A stretch of 64,000 nucleotides of DNA from Symsagittifera roscoffensis (taxonomy: Eukaryota; Xenacoelomorpha; Acoela; Convolutidae). The stretch lies in assembly GCF_963678635.1 (NCBI RefSeq), contig NC_087065.1, forward strand, positions 55,394,397 through 55,458,396. The letters run 5' to 3'. This document shows, piece after piece, positions 59,183 to 64,000 of the stretch. Within the stretch, counting starts at the first letter, position 1, and every line of letters begins with the position of its first letter. Under the pieces are notes generated by a model. The model searched no databases, was not told the DNA's origin, and worked only from the letters and a program-made list of their open reading frames with translations. Made by a program: the position numbers and the translations under genes.

Positions 59183-61485
59183 TTCCCGTCTTTATTGCTC
59201 TTTCAATTTTTGCCAAAGTCAATGAAATATTTGGGCTCAGATTTTCTCCAGAAAAAATTTTCGCAAAAAAAAATTGGCATATTGAGATCAAAATAATAAA
59301 AAAAGTTAATATGCGACCTTCTGTAAAGTAATGAGTTTTTGAAATAAAAACGTTTGGATAGTTTGAGATATTTATTTTACATAAAATTTCTAAGAACGCG
59401 TAGCGCGAGTGGCAAATTATTCCGGTTCAAAAACCGTTTCAAATTGAGTTGAGGCAAGCTAATTGGATGAAATAAATCTTCATAGGTGAAAACAAACCAA
59501 TTTTTCTTACAATAGAAAGTGGGAAAATTTTTTGCATATCAGACTTTTTGCAAAAAAAAAATAAATGAATCATTCGTTACATTTGTTAGCTAGTTGCAAT
59601 TTTTTTTGAAAGCAAATTGAAGCTAGATGCAACTGAAAAGGCATTGAGAACCCTTTTTTTATTTTTGCCACAATGCTTTCGGAAAATTAGAGCCGGCATT
59701 ACGTAGTTATGATGAATTATAACTGCTTTTAAATAGAAAACATCCACATAAATTTTATTGCGTGTTTTTTTTTCACTGAGATTGTCGAGCTCAGAAAAAA
59801 AACAGCAGATTTTTAAAATAAAATTTTCCGTTGACGTCTTCGATAAAAAACGGCGTTTGCGTAAAATTAAGCAAGGAACATTAACTTTATTTTTCGTATC
59901 TGATGCAATCAGCTCTAAGTGGTGCTATAAATTTTGATTCAGAGCAACATCTTATCTGTCTTGAAGTGTATACCTCTGCCCGACTGCGTGCAGTCTCTTT
60001 TCTCCTCAATTAACTTGGTCTTATTAAATTAACCCGCTCTTTTTACATCATTTTCCATTCACACTATTTTTTCCCAACAGAATACTAAATATCAATACCT
60101 TTTAATGCATTTGGGGAAAGCGGTTCAGTTCTGTACTTTTTGAAGAAAAAAGCTCCCAAATTATCAAAGACCGCTCCCGCCTCTCTCTAACAACCTAAGA
60201 GTGGGCAGCCACGATGCTTCGAGTCTTTTGAAACAGACAAAAGAGTTTTTTAGCTCTCGAATAAAGGGTCGTACAGAGAGAGGATAAGAAAAATGGAACT
60301 CTGCCTCAGATAATTGAGGTAAAAAACAAACAAACAAAAAGCAAAAAAGCGGTGCAGTACCAGGTACACAGGGGAAAAATAGCTTAGAACATGAACGGGT
60401 TGAATATGATTGAGCCTAAGCGGCAAGATGTTAAAATATTGGGAAAAATTTGTGATCGGAATTGCAGAGTTTTCCCATGTTAAACGGTTAATTATCACCT
60501 ATTTTCGATTCCAGAGTTTTTTGTTTTAGTTGGTTCTGAAATCAGTTTTCATACCCTTAAATTCACAGTAAGAATAAAGATTGATGCAATTTTTGATCTT
60601 TTTTTATCTTTATGGGCAGTTCGCCTCACCCTTGTTATAGGCTTTGCTTTTAACGTTTTTTTTTCGTATTTATTGGTCTTTGTACAACTGAAACCTGAAA
60701 CCTTTTTTTATTAAAAATTTATGCTCAATGTTGAGACAATTTCGTAAAGAAACAACTTAATTATATTGCACTGGTTTGTCTAGCAATCTTTTCGGAGATT
60801 TGTGAATAGCAATTAGAACAATTCTAGCGCCAAACATTCAAAAAGTAATTTGAAACAACTTTATGCAATGATTTTATTGTTCAATGATTTTTTATGAAAC
60901 AAATTAATTTGAAACAAAATTATTCAATGATTTTTTATCAAATGATTTTTTATCAATTTTTCTTATTGAATTTTCATCTAACTTTTACACAACCTGGTTT
61001 AAGCTTCGAAGGTTTTAAGGTATAACTTAACCGTTGGTAATCGAACCTAAACGAAATTTATAATGCCTCAGACTGCTCTGTTTGAGGATCAAAACCAAAA
61101 CTTACTCATTCCAACAGGTAGAAATGATGTAACGGAGTCTAAGAGAGCCAAAAAATCCGTCCGTCTCAAAGTTTTCGTCCGATTGAGGGGCTCAAGATCA
61201 CGCGTATTACCATCAAATTGGCGTTAACTATAGTCTGTTTGTCATTATTTTTATATTTAATGCAAATTGTTAGCAATATACTTTTAGGTCAATGAATCTT
61301 TTTACTTCTGACTAAGTTTATTAACTTAAAACATCCATTTTTCATTTCAACCGCAAAATCGCGTAAAAACCAAATCAAATAAATTTAACTGCCCTATAAC
61401 AACCGTTTTGTGACCGTTTAAGTTGCTCAAGGTAGCCGATATTGCCAACAACGTGGCAATGAAGTATAATAAACGCAGTGTTGAC
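59183..61485. other. Intronic AT-rich DNA between Ig1 and Ig2 exons
   Basis: Possible remnants of another Helentron-like copy to about 59480 and short AATGATTTTTTAT direct repeats at 60868-60960. No exon or RNA gene recognised. Confidence 0.45.
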
Positions 61486-61668
61486 CTTGGTCTGGCATTT
61501 TGAGTGCAGTGACCTCCACCTTCTGCTGTCTGAGGGTGACAGTGTATGAGCCAGTGTTGGTGCACTGACCGTCAGCCACCGGGAGGAACAGGGCCACTTT
61601 GGAGTACTCGCTCGACGTGGAGAAGGGAGCCACCATCCGCACCACACTCTGGTCCGGTAGAGAAGTGC
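61486..61668 (-). CDS. Tie: Tie-like exon: second half of Ig1
   Basis: A 61-codon exon, clearly GC-richer than its flanks, between acceptor TTTCATACCCAG and donor CCAAG|GTCAAC (a weak donor with G at -1). Joined to the previous exon it reads LGTSLPDQ. It ends with GSYTVTLRQQKVEVTALKMP, which aligns with the end of Tie2 Ig1, where an aromatic-containing strand is followed by a basic stretch and a K-M motif. Only one cysteine (in DGQCTN) is present in the exon. Phase 1 on both sides. The end is fixed by homology: cutting here lets LKMPDQ continue directly into the next exon's ALKPVEF, as in the vertebrate protein. Confidence 0.85.
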
Positions 61669-62602
61669 CTGGGTATGAAACAGGTGTTTTTGGCAAAGTT
61701 TTTCCGATTAAGTAAGGTTGTTTTAGAGTCTTCGGAGAGCTTGTTAAATAACTTTGGTTAATCTAAAAAAATAGTTGACAAAAGTTATGATAATTTTTTG
61801 ATAATCCGCAAAATTTTGCTCGAAACCTACAAAAAAGTTCTGAAAAATGGCGTTTTAGACTTTTATTTTACTTTTTCTCGAAAAATTCATCACACCTACC
61901 GCGAAAAATTATATCCACTTTGAGTCATACCATATTTTCCTGCAGCAACTAAAAGACTTTCTACACCTGCAGGATATGCGAAATGCTCAAATAAGTCGTC
62001 AAAGATATTTTGTAAAAAATTATTGTATAAGTACTTCCTTTACCCCCCAAACGTAACGTTTTTTTTTCATGTTATGAATAATTAAGAAATCAAATCAGAG
62101 CATGTAGATTAAAGTTATTTATTAGTAGTAGTAATTGGTATATTACCATCTCTTTGTAGACCAATTTCTTCCTTATCATCTGCATTTCGTAGTAAAAACA
62201 GCTGTTTGTTTGATTCTTAATCAAATTTTTCGCCTTTTTATTGTGATTAAATATGAAAACAAAATCTTTCATTTTTTCGAATAGTTTTTTTTCAACGGAA
62301 AAAAATGCATTGTTTAATCGATTACCGGTTAATTCATTTTGGAGTTTCAAAAAGCAAGACTTTTTTTATTTAACTACAGGCTGTCCAATTTTTCTTTTCA
62401 AAATCTTTGATGCTATTAGGCAACATTTCATCGTTTCAATCAGAAATTGTAGCAACGATGTATACAGAAAGACTATAGATAGAATTATGAGTTTTAGGTT
62501 TTAAATAAAATCTTTAGAAAGAATTGTCTACCTAGAGAACAGAACGGTCTGTCGGTTAATTGAACTCGTCTAACCTAGATCTGTTAAATGCATACGTCTA
62601 AC

Positions 62603-62764
62603 CTAGTCCTGTGTCCGGGTCTCTTCTAAACAGCACTTGTTCCAGGTCAGGCGGTCTCTCTGTGCCGAAAACGAGGAGACTGCTTGGCCTATTCTTCAGA
62701 TATCCCTCATTCCTGACTTGATAAATTGGGAATTTGTTGTACACTATTACATCTGCCACCAAAC
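62603..62764 (-). CDS. Tie: Tie-like exon: first half of Ig1
   Basis: This 54-codon exon is the most N-terminal one found. It follows acceptor TTACTTGCAG and ends at donor CTAG|GTTAGA. It enters in phase 1 (two bases complete a codon begun in an exon further right) and leaves in phase 1. The peptide begins LVADVIVYNKFPIYQ and ends with an RRDPDT stretch. The start resembles the hydrophobic first strand of the Tie2 N-terminal Ig domain (pattern D-hydrophobic-hydrophobic-N-x-x-P). No methionine or signal peptide is present, so at least one exon is missing upstream. The donor sequence is repeated 28 nt downstream, at 62575, but using that copy would pass an in-frame TAG. Assignment rests mainly on order, phase and splicing into the next exon, because this part of Tie diverges fast. 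Confidence 0.72.
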
Positions 62765-62871
62765 CTGCAAGTAAAAAGTAGTATATAAGTTACAACAGTT
62801 TCTATAATCCCTAAGCTTGGCCTTAGACTTATAAGAGGAAATACGAACGAAAAAAGAGCCAACAATACTAA

Positions 62872-63205
62872 CAAGAATGCTCGTTTCAGGGCTAAGACCT
62901 CAATGTTTCGACTGCCTGTTTAAGTCTATGAAACAGTGTTTGCTGTAAAAACAATTGAAATTATCAAAACAAAAAAAGGAAAATTTTTTTTAAAAAGTTT
63001 TAAATGAGATTTTTCATTGAGTGCGTTAATTGCCCCAAATAGGCCAAATTAGCAATCTTTAAACACCATTATTTTACGAAAAATGTTCACAGGTGAAATC
63101 TTAGCTCAAAACAACAATACTTTTTAGATGGTATAAAAAAGTTCTGCTAAAAATGGCTAGATAAAAAGTCGAATTTCGTTCGGAGAGAGAACAACTAACC
63201 CGAGC
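62872..63205 (-). repeat. Helentron-like element cut by assembly gap
   Basis: Begins CAAGAATGCTCGTTTCAGGG and runs through TTTACGAAAAATGTTCACAG to CCCGAGC, where the gap starts about 40-45 bp before the expected end. Confidence 0.75.
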
Positions 63206-63405
63206 NNNNNNNNNNNNNNNNNNNNNNNNNNNNNNNNNNNNNNNNNNNNNNNNNNNNNNNNNNNNNNNNNNNNNNNNNNNNNNNNNNNNNNNNNNNNNNN
63301 NNNNNNNNNNNNNNNNNNNNNNNNNNNNNNNNNNNNNNNNNNNNNNNNNNNNNNNNNNNNNNNNNNNNNNNNNNNNNNNNNNNNNNNNNNNNNNNNNNNN
63401 NNNNN
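63206..63405. other. Assembly gap (200 N)
   Basis: Exactly 200 undetermined bases, probably a placeholder length. Nothing can be said about its content. Confidence 0.99.
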
Positions 63406-64000
63406 AGTAGCCTTGTTTTCTATAAGAACTGTCCCGAAAAAATTTTGGTGAGAATTTTTTAGTTGTACTGAAAACAACAGTCGCATTGGGAAAGTAATTG
63501 ATCAAAGAATTTGCTTAAACTCATTTTAGAATATTTTTTGAGTGCAAACTAATTTGCCACAAATACATATTCGCGATAGAATTTTAACTTCCTTGAAAAA
63601 TTCAAAGCGTACAATTTAGCAATTTTCACACTCCAAATGTACAAAAAACTGTCATAGCTAAGCCAAATATATATTTTAATTATTTATTTTACAAAGTCGA
63701 CATTTTTTTCAAGTTAATCAACTTTCCGATGAAAGTTGATAAATCACTCACAAAAAAACACTCGCTATATTTTCATCTATTTAACGTAATTCCAATCAAT
63801 TAATTTGCTGCAATTCATTTATCAAGGATCTGGCTGAAATTTTTCACCGATTGCACTACGCGTCAATTGAACTATAACACATAAAAACAATTCCAATTTC
63901 CTAAAAAGGTAAACTTCAAACAAAATAAATTTCTAATATTAGGTAGAAAAACTTTTAAACCTAAAACCCACTACATTGATATCTCTCATTTGAATTTAAC
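63406..64000. other. AT-rich DNA upstream of the first receptor exon found
   Basis: No exon recognised. The receptor's signal-peptide exon is not visible here. Confidence 0.45.

Larger units (their letters stand above)
19482..62764 (-). other. Tie: Partial Tie/TEK-like receptor tyrosine kinase gene (ectodomain exons)
   Basis: Overall gene span. Nine exon positions (one present twice) read right to left in the Tie domain order Ig-Ig-EGF-EGF-EGF-Ig-FN3. All have GT donors and AG acceptors and all are phase 1 on both sides. Seen directly: the eight-cysteine EGF modules, a second Ig that lacks the cysteine pair, and the FN3 motif GDGPIK. Known for the family: Tie1/Tie2 ectodomains have this order, lie at the cell surface and in vertebrates bind angiopoietins. 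Introns within the span are about 934, 4013, 22137, 5195, 2346, 520, 5403, 218 and 912 nt. The start codon, signal peptide, later FN3 repeats, membrane helix and kinase were not found, so catalytic function is inferred from the ectodomain only. Another receptor with a Tie-like ectodomain is the alternative. Confidence 0.85.

Noticed and set aside
63101-63505. Open frames of 109-134 codons spanning the N gap
   Set aside because: Open only because undetermined bases contain no stops; flanks are Helentron-like repeat.

Overview
The window is AT-rich, intron-dominated DNA from an animal nuclear genome. The evidence for this is phase-consistent GT/AG exons, a eukaryotic tRNA-Leu, several families of short non-autonomous transposons and a satellite-like array. 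No bacterial or phage gene organisation is present. The species cannot be read from the sequence. A full Tie-type ectodomain suggests a deuterostome, with an invertebrate chordate such as a tunicate the most plausible guess.

The one host protein-coding gene I can support lies on the minus strand and fills 62.8 to 19.5 kb. It is a partial Tie/TEK (angiopoietin-receptor type) receptor tyrosine kinase. Its exons occur in N-to-C order: Ig1 (62603-62764 and 61486-61668), Ig2 (57353-57472 plus one of two identical second-half exons at 35075-35215 or 29739-29879), three eight-cysteine EGF modules (27261-27392, 26585-26740, 21047-21181), Ig3 (20550-20828) and the start of the first fibronectin III domain (19482-19637). 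Every junction is phase 1, so each exon is a frame-neutral cassette. One path through the exons gives 1464 nt (488 codons). The signal-peptide exon, the rest of the fibronectin domains, the membrane segment and the kinase were not found and probably lie outside the window.

Layout from left to right: 1-9590 is a tandem array of about 790-bp monomers with a 2.6-kb higher-order repeat. 9.6-19.2 kb holds a decayed retroelement-like segment, a hAT-type miniature element and five copies of a Helentron-like (HINE/DINE-1-like) repeat, three of them in tandem. 19.5-27.4 kb carries the EGF, Ig3 and FN3 exons. 28.7-39.3 kb is a seamless tandem duplication of a 5.3-kb segment containing the second Ig2 exon. 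38.9-41.5 kb is a 1-kb duplication with the signature of unequal crossing over between two Helentron-like copies. 43.6-44.2 kb is a broken Mutator-like (FLYWCH/MULE) transposase. 46.3-47.1 kb is a foldback element flanked by TA. 47.4 kb is tRNA-Leu(UAA). 48-59 kb has more Helentron-like copies and two small elements flanked by 9-bp direct repeats. 57-63 kb holds the N-terminal receptor exons. A 200-base gap (63206-63405) interrupts another Helentron-like copy.

The most interesting signals are the duplicated, perfectly conserved receptor exon (possible mutually exclusive splicing), the Helentron-like family with end structure and T|T insertion visible directly, and the recombination products it appears to have caused.
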